Positions 1 to 6,822 of a stretch of DNA of 8,224 nucleotides are shown here, piece after piece. This DNA is from an uncultured Lachnospiraceae bacterium (GTDB lineage: Bacteria > Bacillota > Clostridia > Lachnospirales > Lachnospiraceae), in assembly GCA_958405355.1 (NCBI GenBank), contig CATYEA010000078.1, positions 1-8,224 of the forward strand. The letters are read 5' to 3'. Position numbers and translations under genes: made by a program. Position 1 is the first letter of the stretch, and each line of letters starts with the position of its first letter. The notes under the pieces are model-generated. The model worked only from the letters and a program-made list of their open reading frames with translations. It was not told the DNA's origin and did no database searches.

Positions 1-19
1 AAAGGAGGATTCTTTTCAG

Positions 20-1804
20 ATGAACGTTTTGAATATTGAACATATTCATAAAATATTTGGCGATAAGATGATATTTGATGACGTGTCCTGCGGTATTCAG
101 GAGGGTGATAAAATCGGTATTATCGGTATCAATGGTACAGGAAAATCCACTCTTTTGAAGATGCTGGCAGATGCAGAGGAGCCGGATAAGGGACAGATTG
201 TCCGGCAAAATGGTCTGCGTATCGCTTATATGCCGCAGAATCCGGAATTTCCGGAAGATGCTACGGTAGCGACTTTTGCTTTGGACGGAAATTCAGAGAC
301 GGATTGGCAGATTCAGAGTAACCTGACAAAGCTTGGAATTATGGATTATGACGCCCGGCTGGACCAGTTGTCCGGCGGGCAGCGGCGGCGGGTGGCGATG
401 GCAAAGGTACTGACCGGAGATTTCGATGTGCTTTTGCTGGACGAGCCGACAAACCATCTGGATGAGGAAATGATTTCCTGGCTGGAAGACTACTTGAAAA
501 ACTATAAAGGGACAGTCGTCATGGTGACCCATGACCGTTATTTCTTGGATAAGGTGTCCAACCGGATTCTGGAAATCAGTCATGGAAAAATGTACAGTTA
601 TGAGGCGAATTATTCCGGATTTCTGGAATTGAAGGCCGAGAGGGAAGAAATGGAACTGGCGACGGAACGAAAACGTCAGAGTATTCTTCGGATGGAACTG
701 GAATGGGCGAAACGGGGATGTCGGGCCCGGACAACAAAGCAGCGGGCACGGCTTGAACGGCTGGAGGCGCTGAAGAATGGCAAGGCTCCGGTACAGGATG
801 GTACGGTGGCGATGGATTCGGTGGAGACCCGGATGGGAAAGAAAACCATCGAACTTCACAATGTCAGCAAAAGTTATGACGGTCAGCCGCTCATTCAGGA
901 TTTTGAGTATATTGTTCTTCGGAATCAAAGGCTTGGAATTATCGGGCCGAATGGATGCGGTAAGTCTACGTTGATTAAAATGATTGCCGGACTGGAAAAG
1001 CCGGATTCCGGAAATATAGAGATTGGTGAGACCATAAAGATTGGTTATCTGGCCCAGGAAGAGACCGAGATGAACGGAAGCCAGAGGGTTATTGATTATA
1101 TTAAGGATATAGGGGAATATGTTCAGACAAAGGAAGGCCGGATTACGGCTTCCCAGATGCTGGAACGTTTCCTTTTTACTCCGGATATGCAGTACACACC
1201 GATTTCAAAGCTTTCCGGCGGTGAGAAACGGCGGCTCTACCTGTTATCCGTCCTGATGCTTGGAGCTAATGTTCTGATCCTTGACGAGCCGTCCAATAAT
1301 GTGGATATACCGACATTGACTATTTTGGAAGATTACATAAACTCATTTTCAGGAATTGTCATCACCGTATCCCATGACAGGTATTTTCTGGATAATGTGG
1401 TAGATCGGATTTTTGAATTTGACGGTCAGGGACATCTGCAGCAATATGAGGGCGGTTATACGGACTACCTGGAAGCGAAGCAGCGGCGCGCCGGAGAGGG
1501 AGCCTGTGTGTCCGTTCCGGAAGTGAGTAAAAAGCCGGTAAAGGACTGGAAACAGAACCGGCCGGTCAAATTAAAATTTACCTATAAAGAGCAGAAAGAG
1601 TATGAGACGATTGACGATGTCATTGCGGCTCTGGAGGAAAAAATTGCCGGATTGGATGCAGATATGCTGGCCAATGCCACCAACTCAGGAAAGCTGAATG
1701 ACCTGATGAAGGAAAAGGCCCAGGCTGAAGCAGAGTTGGAAGAGAAAATGGACCGATGGGTTTATCTGAACGATCTGGCCGAAAAAATCGAAGCACAGAA
1801 ATAA
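20..1804 (+). CDS. ABC-F family ATPase, Uup-like (translation factor type)
   Basis: This soluble protein of 594 residues has two ABC ATPase domains and no membrane segments, which is the ABC-F arrangement. Domain 1 has Walker A GINGTGKST (36-44), signature LSGGQ (117-121), Walker B with DEPTNHLD (catalytic Glu142) and switch His171. Domain 2 has Walker A GPNGCGKST (309-317), signature LSGGE (398-402), Walker B with DEPSNNVD (Glu423) and His452. The linker (about 200-270) is charged and helical with an ARTTKQRARLERL stretch, as expected for the tRNA-interaction motif. The C-terminal ~80 residues form a predicted coiled coil ending near RWVYLNDL, as in Uup. Known for the family: ABC-F proteins bind the ribosomal E site and act on stalled or perturbed translation, and some protect against antibiotics. 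The second Walker B motif departs slightly from the usual PTNxLD. An AGGAGG lies at 3-8, 11 nt before ATG. Which ABC-F subfamily, and any resistance role, cannot be fixed from sequence reading alone. Confidence 0.93.
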   Translation: MNVLNIEHIHKIFGDKMIFDDVSCGIQEGDKIGIIGINGTGKSTLLKMLADAEEPDKGQIVRQNGLRIAYMPQNPEFPEDATVATFALDGNSETDWQIQSNLTKLGIMDYDARLDQLSGGQRRRVAMAKVLTGDFDVLLLDEPTNHLDEEMISWLEDYLKNYKGTVVMVTHDRYFLDKVSNRILEISHGKMYSYEANYSGFLELKAEREEMELATERKRQSILRMELEWAKRGCRARTTKQRARLERLEALKNGKAPVQDGTVAMDSVETRMGKKTIELHNVSKSYDGQPLIQDFEYIVLRNQRLGIIGPNGCGKSTLIKMIAGLEKPDSGNIEIGETIKIGYLAQEETEMNGSQRVIDYIKDIGEYVQTKEGRITASQMLERFLFTPDMQYTPISKLSGGEKRRLYLLSVLMLGANVLILDEPSNNVDIPTLTILEDYINSFSGIVITVSHDRYFLDNVVDRIFEFDGQGHLQQYEGGYTDYLEAKQRRAGEGACVSVPEVSKKPVKDWKQNRPVKLKFTYKEQKEYETIDDVIAALEEKIAGLDADMLANATNSGKLNDLMKEKAQAEAELEEKMDRWVYLNDLAEKIEAQK

Positions 1805-1821
1805 ATATTGCAGTCATTTGT

Positions 1822-1854
1822 AAAGGCGTTTCCGCACATCGGGGGCGCCTTTTT
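1822..1854 (+). terminator. Rho-independent terminator after the ABC-F gene
   Basis: AAAGGCG (1822-1828) pairs perfectly with CGCCTTT (1846-1852). Three G-U pairs (1829-1831 with 1843-1845) and CCG/CGG (1832-1834 with 1840-1842) extend this to about 13 pairs, with a 5-nt loop. A T run follows at 1850-1854. It begins 18 nt after the stop codon and separates the ABC-F gene from the next operon. Confidence 0.82.
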
Positions 1855-1903
1855 AAATTTCTGTTATTGGTAAAAATTCTCAATAATGGAAGGCTTTTTC
1901 GTC

Positions 1904-1932
1904 TGGACAAAAGGATAGCACCGTAGTAAGCT
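1904..1932 (+). promoter_or_regulatory. Possible promoter of the ygbA-exporter operon
   Basis: TGGACA (1904-1909, five of six matches to TTGACA) is followed after 17 nt by TAAGCT (1927-1932), a weak -10 that matches only TAnnnT. The predicted start near 1939 lies inside the operator-like element at 1936-1950 and upstream of the AGGAG at 1953-1957. A promoter is expected here because a terminator precedes it and an operon follows. The exact hexamers are uncertain. Confidence 0.35.
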
Positions 1933-1935
1933 AAG

Positions 1936-1950
1936 GTTAGTTTTGTCTAC
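1936..1950 (+). promoter_or_regulatory. Operator-like element, second copy of the 5902-5925 site
   Basis: GTTAG (1936-1940), a 6-nt spacer (1941-1946), then CTAC (1947-1950). The palindrome at 5906-5921 has GTTAG, a 6-nt spacer and CTAAC. A G precedes the left arm in both, and ACAC-type sequence follows the right arm in both once one base is gapped. It lies at the same relative place, over the expected transcription start. The right arm is imperfect, so this is a weaker site if it is real. The same stretch can also fold: GACAAAA (1906-1912) is the perfect complement of TTTTGTC (1941-1947). Confidence 0.4.
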
Positions 1951-1962
1951 ACAGGAGAGTAT

Positions 1963-2313
1963 ATGAATCTAAGTATGAAAGCTGAAAAAAAGCGTAAGAG
2001 GGAACAGAAAGTGGTCGAAGAAATGATTTCCCTCTATTGCCGGAAAAATCATCGTATGGAGAATGGCGAACTCTGCGGTGATTGCCGGGAGCTGGTGGAT
2101 TATGCAAAGCAGCGCAGCGAAAAATGTCCTTTTATGGCGAATAAGACATTTTGCGTCAACTGTCGGGTCCACTGTTATAAGCCGGATATGCGGGAGCGCA
2201 TAAGGGTCGTCATGCGTTTTTCAGGACCGAGAATGATATTTTATCATCCCGGGCTGGCTGTCTGGCATCTTGTAAGCAGTAAGAAAGAAAAGAGAAGGAA
2301 TGAAAACCTATGA
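1963..2313 (+). CDS. ygbA: YgbA-family Cys-rich protein (nitrous oxide-stimulated promoter family)
   Basis: This small soluble protein of 116 residues is recognised from its conserved pattern: YC..(N)H near 25-30, a CGDC pair (38-41), C55PF, C64VNC67, and the block HCYKPDMRERIR (70-81) followed by VMRFSGPRM. Seven cysteines (26, 38, 41, 55, 64, 67, 71) with His30 and His70 suggest a metal or Fe-S site, but this is inference. Known: enterobacterial ygbA belongs to the NsrR (nitric oxide-responsive) regulon, and its biochemical function is not settled to my knowledge. The N-terminus is highly basic. AGGAG (1953-1957) stands 5 nt before ATG 1963; ATG 1975 is an in-frame alternative with worse spacing. 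The stop overlaps the next start (ATGA at 2310-2313), so it is likely co-translated with the exporter. The family call is strong, and the symbol is used by homology to E. coli. Confidence 0.85.
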   Translation: MNLSMKAEKKRKREQKVVEEMISLYCRKNHRMENGELCGDCRELVDYAKQRSEKCPFMANKTFCVNCRVHCYKPDMRERIRVVMRFSGPRMIFYHPGLAVWHLVSSKKEKRRNENL

Positions 2314-4046
2314 TTAAGACACGATTGGTGAAATTATTATCCCATGTGAAACGTTACATAGTGTTTCAGGTGCTGTGGCAGTGGTTGTCACTGCTTTGTC
2401 AGGTGCTGATGATCTATTCAGCTTCCGTTTTGATTGAAAAGGCATTGTTTGGGATATTGGACATACAGGAGGTCTGGCAATATGCAGGAATTGTTGCAGG
2501 CGCGATTATTGTCCGATTTTTCTGTGACAGACAGGCATCCTATGCTTCATTTAAAGCGAGCGTGGATGTCAAGCGGATTCTCCGCGAAAAAATATATGAT
2601 AAATTGCTGCATCTCGGCGTTTCCTACAGGGAAAATGTAGCCACTTCCGAAGTGGTTCAGATGGCGGCCGAAGGCGTAGAGCAGTTGGAAACCTATTTCG
2701 GGCGTTATCTGCCCCAATTATTTTACAGTCTTCTGGCCCCGGTGACATTGTTTGTCATTTTGGTTTTTGTCAACTGGAAGGCCAGCCTGGTGCTTTTAAT
2801 TTGTGTACCGCTGATTCCTATATCTATTGTGGCGGTCCAGAAATTTGCGAAAAAACTTTTAAGCAAATATTGGGGAATTTATACGGAACTGGGGGACAGC
2901 TTTCTGGAGAATCTCCAGGGACTGACCACATTAAAGATTTACCAGGCGGACAGTCAAAAGGCAGTGGAGATGGATGAGGAATCCCAGCGTTTCCGCCGTA
3001 TTACAATGAAGGTATTGACCATGCAGCTCAATTCCACCAGTGTGATGGATATTATTGCCTATGGCGGGGCTGCGGTCGGTATGATCGTTACTCTTCGGGA
3101 ATTTTTTGCCGGGAATGTCAGCTTTGGCGGGGCATTAATGATTATTTTACTGGCTTCGGAATTTTTTATTCCGCTGCGTTTGCTCGGTTCATTTTTCCAT
3201 ATTGCCATGAACGGTATGGCAGCCAGTGATAAAATTTTTGCTCTGCTGGATATTCCGGAACCGAAAGTCGTATCCGGAAAGGTGACCGCGGATGAAGTGT
3301 CTGTTTCCCTGGACGATGTCCATTTTTCCTATGAGGAAGAAAGAGAAATTTTAAAAGGTGTTTCCATGGAAATGCCGGCGGGAAGTTTTATATCCCTTGT
3401 TGGAACATCGGGCTGTGGTAAAAGTACGATTGCAGGCATTTTGATGGGGAGAAATCGTAATTATAAAGGGAATATCCGCATTGGCGGTGTAGAATCTTCG
3501 GAACTGACAGAGGAGAGCCGAATGAAAACGATTACTCTGGTGAGCCATAACAGCTATCTTTTTAAAGGAACTGTCGAAGAAAATCTTCGCATGGGTAAAC
3601 CGGATGCTTCAAAAGAAGAGATGCTGTCAGCTTTGGAGCGGGTGAATCTTCTTGGGTTTATGACCGCCCAGCAGGGACTTGATACACCGGTTCTTGAAAA
3701 GGGAAGTAATTTCTCCGGTGGTCAATGTCAGCGTTTGGCTCTGGCCAGAGCATTGCTTCATGATACTCCGGTTTATATCTTTGATGAAGCGACTTCAAAT
3801 ATTGATATGGAAAGTGAAGAAATGATCATGGATGTCATTCATGATCTTGCCAAAACAAAAACGATTATACTCATATCCCATCGTCTGGCAAACGTGGTGG
3901 ATTCGGACTGTATTTATATGCTTCAGGATGGAAAGATTGTTCAGTCTGGTACTCATAAAGCATTGATTGAGGAAACAGGGGCTTATGAGCAGTTATATCG
4001 TTATCAGTCAGAGCTGGAAGCCTATGGAAAGGAGGCGGCCGTATGA
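2310..4046 (+). CDS. CydD-like ABC exporter half-transporter (permease-ATPase fusion)
   Basis: The 578 residues form one type I exporter half: about six membrane helices (roughly 18-44, 55-72, 135-155, 158-178, 245-265, 272-298), then an ATPase domain from about 330. Walker A is GTSGCGKST (365-373), the signature is FSGGQ (468-472), Walker B ends IFDEATSNID with catalytic Glu493, and the H-loop is His524. The Q-loop position carries His413 (VSHNSYLF) where Gln is usual. The membrane part resembles CydD: RYLPQ, NWKAS, PLIPI, SFLENLQGLTTLKIY, and EFFIPLRLLGSFFH before the ATPase. Known: E. coli CydDC exports cysteine/glutathione and is needed for cytochrome bd assembly. Here no cydAB genes are visible, so the substrate is unknown. 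ATG overlaps the ygbA stop, and the downstream half overlaps by ATGA, which fits a heterodimer. AAGGAA (2295-2300) gives 9 nt spacing. Confidence 0.87.
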   Translation: MIKTRLVKLLSHVKRYIVFQVLWQWLSLLCQVLMIYSASVLIEKALFGILDIQEVWQYAGIVAGAIIVRFFCDRQASYASFKASVDVKRILREKIYDKLLHLGVSYRENVATSEVVQMAAEGVEQLETYFGRYLPQLFYSLLAPVTLFVILVFVNWKASLVLLICVPLIPISIVAVQKFAKKLLSKYWGIYTELGDSFLENLQGLTTLKIYQADSQKAVEMDEESQRFRRITMKVLTMQLNSTSVMDIIAYGGAAVGMIVTLREFFAGNVSFGGALMIILLASEFFIPLRLLGSFFHIAMNGMAASDKIFALLDIPEPKVVSGKVTADEVSVSLDDVHFSYEEEREILKGVSMEMPAGSFISLVGTSGCGKSTIAGILMGRNRNYKGNIRIGGVESSELTEESRMKTITLVSHNSYLFKGTVEENLRMGKPDASKEEMLSALERVNLLGFMTAQQGLDTPVLEKGSNFSGGQCQRLALARALLHDTPVYIFDEATSNIDMESEEMIMDVIHDLAKTKTIILISHRLANVVDSDCIYMLQDGKIVQSGTHKALIEETGAYEQLYRYQSELEAYGKEAAV

Positions 4047-5767
4047 GCGCGGAAAAAAAGGAAAACGGTCAGAACCGCCGGAGCGGTCTCCGTATTATGG
4101 GACAGTTGATCGGTCTTGTCAAACCATTGCTTCCAATTATGTTTATTGCTATTTTTCTTGGTGTAGTCGGTTATCTTTGTGCTATCTTTTTGACGATTTT
4201 TGCCGGATATGCATTGGTTCATGAGGTTCTTGTGCTTGCAGGCATTGCTATATTGCCGGGAAGTACGGATTTTTTGACGGCCCTGGAGCCAAAACAGATT
4301 TTTATATTTCTCGTAATTATGGCGGTACTTCGGGGTGTGCTTCACTATGGTGAACAGTATTGTAATCATTTTATTGCTTTTAAGCTGCTGGCAATTATCC
4401 GGCATAAAGTATTTGCCGTCCTTCGGAAATTATGTCCGGCAAAATTAGAGGGCAGAGATAAGGGAAATTTGATTTCTATTATTACATCGGATATCGAACT
4501 TTTGGAAGTTTTTTATGCCCATACAATTTCACCAATCGCCATTGCGGTGGTGACATCTCTTATTATGGTGTTCTTTATTGGGCATTGTTCACCGGTGGCC
4601 GGAGTCGTGGCACTGGCCGGATATATTGTTGTCGGCGCGGTGATTCCGATGGTCATTGGCAGGAAGGGCGCCGCGCCGGGTATGGAATTCCGCAGTGCTT
4701 TTGGTGATTTGAACAGTTTTATTCTGGACTCGCTTCGCGGCCTGGATGAAACCATCCAGTATGGCGGCGGACAAAAGCGGATGAAGGCCATGGATGAACG
4801 TTCTAAAGACCTTGGTGAAATGCAGAAGGATTTAAATCGTCTGGAAGCTTCTCAGCGTTCTGTGACCAATATGGTGATTTTACTCTTTTCTTTTGGTATG
4901 TTGTTTTTGATGCTGCACTTTTATGTCAATGGCGCTATAGGTTTTGATTACATGCTGATTGCTGTTATTGCCATGATGGGCTCCTTCGGACCGACGGTAG
5001 CTCTCTCCAATCTGTCCAACAATCTGAATCAGACGCTGGCCAGTGGAGAACGTGTGTTAAGTCTTCTGGAAGAATATCCTCAGGTAGAAGAAGTGGAAGG
5101 CAAAGAAACCATAGAATTTACCGGAGCTTCGGCTTCCCATGTGGATTTTGCCTATGGAGAGGAACAGATATTGAAGGATTATTCCATGGATATTCCAAAA
5201 GGAAAAGTCATTGGTATTCATGGTGCCAGCGGTTCAGGGAAATCAACCTTCCTGAAACTATTGATGCGTTTCTGGGATCGGCAGAAAGGAGATATTTTCA
5301 TTTCAGGCCGGGATGTCCGGGAAATCAATACATCGAACCTGAGAGATATGGAATCCTATGTAACTCAGGAAACTTATTTGTTCCACGATTCCATTGCAAA
5401 TAATATTGCGGTTGGAAAACCGGGGGCTTCCCGGGAAGAAATTATTGAGGCAGCCAAAAAGGCCTCCATTCATGATTTTATTCAGACATTGCCGAAGGGC
5501 TATGATACGGAAGTGGGCGAGCTGGGAGATACTCTTTCCGGCGGCGAACGCCAGAGAATCGGTATTGCCAGGGCTTTCCTTCATGATGCGCCATTCATTC
5601 TTCTGGATGAACCGACCAGCAATTTGGATGCGTTAAATGAAGGTATTGTTCTTAAATCCCTCAGAGAATCCTGTCATGAAAAAACAGTTGTCCTTGTGTC
5701 CCACAGGAAGTCCACCATGAATCTGGCAGATGTCATTTACACGATGGATAACGGAAGAATTTCATAA
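4043..5767 (+). CDS. CydC-like ABC exporter half-transporter (permease-ATPase fusion)
   Basis: The 574 residues are the second half of the exporter. Hydrophobic segments lie near 28-58, 84-100, 163-181, 184-206, 276-293 and 301-320, and the ATPase domain starts near 358. The motifs are canonical: Walker A GASGSGKST (394-402), Q-loop Gln442 (TQETYLF), signature LSGGE (498-502), Walker B LLDEPTSNLD with Glu523, and H-loop His554 (VSHR). The membrane region resembles CydC, including LRGVLHYGEQYCNH, KLLAIIRHKVFAVLRKL and the GNLISIITSDIELLEVFYAH stretch. A perfect AAAGGAGG (4028-4035) lies 7 nt before ATG inside the end of the CydD-like gene, and start and stop overlap (4043-4046). It most likely pairs with that protein in the inner membrane. 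The substrate cannot be read from sequence; reduced thiols, haem or a metallophore are options by family knowledge only. The operon ends at the hairpin just downstream. Confidence 0.87.
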   Translation: MSAEKKENGQNRRSGLRIMGQLIGLVKPLLPIMFIAIFLGVVGYLCAIFLTIFAGYALVHEVLVLAGIAILPGSTDFLTALEPKQIFIFLVIMAVLRGVLHYGEQYCNHFIAFKLLAIIRHKVFAVLRKLCPAKLEGRDKGNLISIITSDIELLEVFYAHTISPIAIAVVTSLIMVFFIGHCSPVAGVVALAGYIVVGAVIPMVIGRKGAAPGMEFRSAFGDLNSFILDSLRGLDETIQYGGGQKRMKAMDERSKDLGEMQKDLNRLEASQRSVTNMVILLFSFGMLFLMLHFYVNGAIGFDYMLIAVIAMMGSFGPTVALSNLSNNLNQTLASGERVLSLLEEYPQVEEVEGKETIEFTGASASHVDFAYGEEQILKDYSMDIPKGKVIGIHGASGSGKSTFLKLLMRFWDRQKGDIFISGRDVREINTSNLRDMESYVTQETYLFHDSIANNIAVGKPGASREEIIEAAKKASIHDFIQTLPKGYDTEVGELGDTLSGGERQRIGIARAFLHDAPFILLDEPTSNLDALNEGIVLKSLRESCHEKTVVLVSHRKSTMNLADVIYTMDNGRIS

Positions 5768-5770
5768 AAA

Positions 5771-5813
5771 TACAGAGAAGCGTCGGCGGAAGCCGGCGCT
5801 TTCTGTACTTTTT
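5771..5813 (+). terminator. Strong Rho-independent terminator of the ygbA-exporter operon
   Basis: TACAGA (5771-5776) pairs with TCTGTA (5802-5807). After a bulged G5777, AAGCG (5778-5782) pairs with CGCTT (5797-5801). A G-U pair and CGGC/GCCG then close a GGAA tetraloop (5788-5791). TTTTT follows at 5809-5813. It starts 3 nt after the stop codon. Confidence 0.9.
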
Positions 5814-5832
5814 ACAAAGAGTTCTTTGTAAA
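5811..5832 (+). repeat. Perfect palindrome, arms of 10 bp around a 2-nt centre
   Basis: TTTACAAAGA (5811-5820) and TCTTTGTAAA (5823-5832) are exact reverse complements around GT. The centre is too small for a good RNA hairpin, so a dimeric protein binding site is more likely. It begins in the terminator T run and ends 36 bp before the -35 of the regulator promoter. I do not recognise it as the consensus of any specific regulator. Confidence 0.6.
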
Positions 5833-5868
5833 TATGAAATAAGTAAGAAATCTTCTCAATAAGACGGA

Positions 5869-5897
5869 TTGCCGCTGAAATTTAGCTGTGTTATATT
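5869..5897 (+). promoter_or_regulatory. Sigma-A-type promoter of the regulator operon
   Basis: TTGCCG (5869-5874) is followed after 17 nt by TATATT (5892-5897); an overlapping TATTAT (5894-5899) is an alternative -10 at 19 nt. The predicted start near 5904 falls at the left arm of the palindromic operator. It is the first plausible promoter after the terminator at 5771-5813. Confidence 0.55.
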
Positions 5898-5901
5898 ATA
5901 C

Positions 5902-5925
5902 GTGGGTTAGCTTATACTAACACAC
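5902..5925 (+). promoter_or_regulatory. Palindromic operator over the transcription start of the regulator operon
   Basis: GTGGGTTAG (5902-5910), CTTATA spacer, CTAACACAC (5917-5925): nine-base arms with one mismatch and a perfect GTTAG/CTAAC core. It starts 5 bp after the -10, where a bound dimer would block initiation. DtxR-type boxes also contain GTTAG/CTAAC half sites, usually with a shorter spacer. The downstream gene encodes a DtxR-like protein, so autorepression is the natural reading, but this is inference. Confidence 0.62.
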
Positions 5926-5972
5926 AATGGCTGAAAATCAGGAAATATCGGCTTGAGCAGCGGGAAAGGAAT

Positions 5973-6809
5973 ATGGCACAGATGGAAGAAGCATTTAACG
6001 GCGAAATCGGCCACAATATGTTTTATACAAAAGAAGAACGGGAGGAAGATGTCCTGGAAACTCTGTATCTCTGGTGGCGGGAGGGCAAATCGATAACGAT
6101 ACCGGAGGTTTGTATTGAATTTGATATGACGAAGCGGGAGCTGTCCTATATCATTAAGCAGATGGTAAAGCATGGATATGTGCAGCGAACCGAAAAGGAC
6201 GGAGGTCTGGAACTGACTTCTTTTGGAAAGGCCCAGGGGGCGGAGTGTCTGGCCCGGCATCAGCATCTGACCCAGTTCATCCAGATGATCTGCGGCCTGG
6301 ATGAAAGCAGTGCTGAGGAAAATGCCTGCCGGATGGAGCATGTGGTCAGCGGAGAAGTCATTCATGGAATCTGCGATTTTATGAAATATGGCGACAGTTA
6401 TGACCGTACTGTAAGAAATGCCAATCTGCGTTTTTTTTATGATGAAGGGGAATATACCTTTTGTATGGGCATATACCGTGCAGAAAAAAGATATCCCCGG
6501 GTTTTGGCAGAAGAACATAATTTCTTTTCCGATGAAATACGTTTAAAAGTAGAAAATGAAAAAAGCTGTTTTTACTTGAAAAAGATAAGCAGCCAGGCAC
6601 CGGAATATCTCTGGTATAAGGCTGAATTCGACTGGAAACAGGCGGAGAGAACCGACGAGGGCTTTCAAATACCGACGGATGTGCTGACCTTTACCTTCGG
6701 TTCAAGAATGTTGGTTATCGAAGGCTACGGCATGATTGGATTTTCAGACAGTGAGAATACACCTCCGGAAAGTAGAAACTATCGAGAGATGAATGTACAT
6801 ATATGGTAA
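5973..6809 (+). CDS. DtxR/MntR-like metalloregulator with an unrecognised C-terminal domain
   Basis: The first ~137 of 278 residues follow the DtxR/MntR plan: a winged helix-turn-helix (about 24-85), then the dimerisation/metal region with ARHQHLTQFI (94-103) and NACRMEHVVSGEVI (117-130). Candidate ligands can be placed by family alignment: Asp26 and Glu29 (MntR Asp8, Glu11), His96 (MntR His77, DtxR His79), and Cys119, Glu122, His123 (DtxR Cys102, Glu105, His106). DtxR Glu83 is replaced by Thr100. The rest (about 141-278) is not an SH3-like DtxR tail that I recognise; it looks beta-rich and ends PPESRNYREMNVHIW. Fe(II) or Mn(II) sensing is plausible, and the metal is not decidable. ATG 5973 has GGGAAAGGA just upstream, with the AAGGA only 2 nt away, so ATG 5982 (11 nt spacing) is a real alternative start. 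It lies 13 nt from the next gene, so the two are an operon. Confidence 0.82.
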   Translation: MAQMEEAFNGEIGHNMFYTKEEREEDVLETLYLWWREGKSITIPEVCIEFDMTKRELSYIIKQMVKHGYVQRTEKDGGLELTSFGKAQGAECLARHQHLTQFIQMICGLDESSAEENACRMEHVVSGEVIHGICDFMKYGDSYDRTVRNANLRFFYDEGEYTFCMGIYRAEKRYPRVLAEEHNFFSDEIRLKVENEKSCFYLKKISSQAPEYLWYKAEFDWKQAERTDEGFQIPTDVLTFTFGSRMLVIEGYGMIGFSDSENTPPESRNYREMNVHIW

Positions 6810-6810
6810 A

Positions 6811-6816
6811 GAGGGG
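6811..6816 (+). promoter_or_regulatory. Ribosome binding site deciding the start of the second regulator
   Basis: GAGGGG stands 6 nt before ATG 6823. The upstream in-frame ATG 6793 lies inside the previous gene with no such site, so the later start is chosen. Confidence 0.7.
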
Positions 6817-6822
6817 AAGATA

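Noticed and set aside
293..928. 211-codon open frame on the - strand
   Set aside because: It lies entirely antisense to the ABC-F gene, whose motifs are intact; the translation has no recognisable domain and no ribosome binding site.
1877..1890. Fur box
   Set aside because: ATTCTCAATAA resembles only a half site; no inverted partner is present.
4022..4405. 127-codon open frame on the - strand
   Set aside because: Antisense to the start of the CydC-like gene, with no domain or start signal.
5927..5956. Nine-codon leader ORF (MAENQEISA) between operator and first regulator
   Set aside because: No ribosome binding site precedes it and no attenuator-like structure follows, so it is probably chance.
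5907..6518. 203-codon open frame on the - strand
   Set aside because: Antisense to the first DtxR-like regulator and running through its operator; the composition is that of a shadow frame.
6793..6822. Ten-residue N-terminal extension of the second regulator
   Set aside because: It overlaps the previous gene and lacks a ribosome binding site, while GAGGGG is well placed for ATG 6823.
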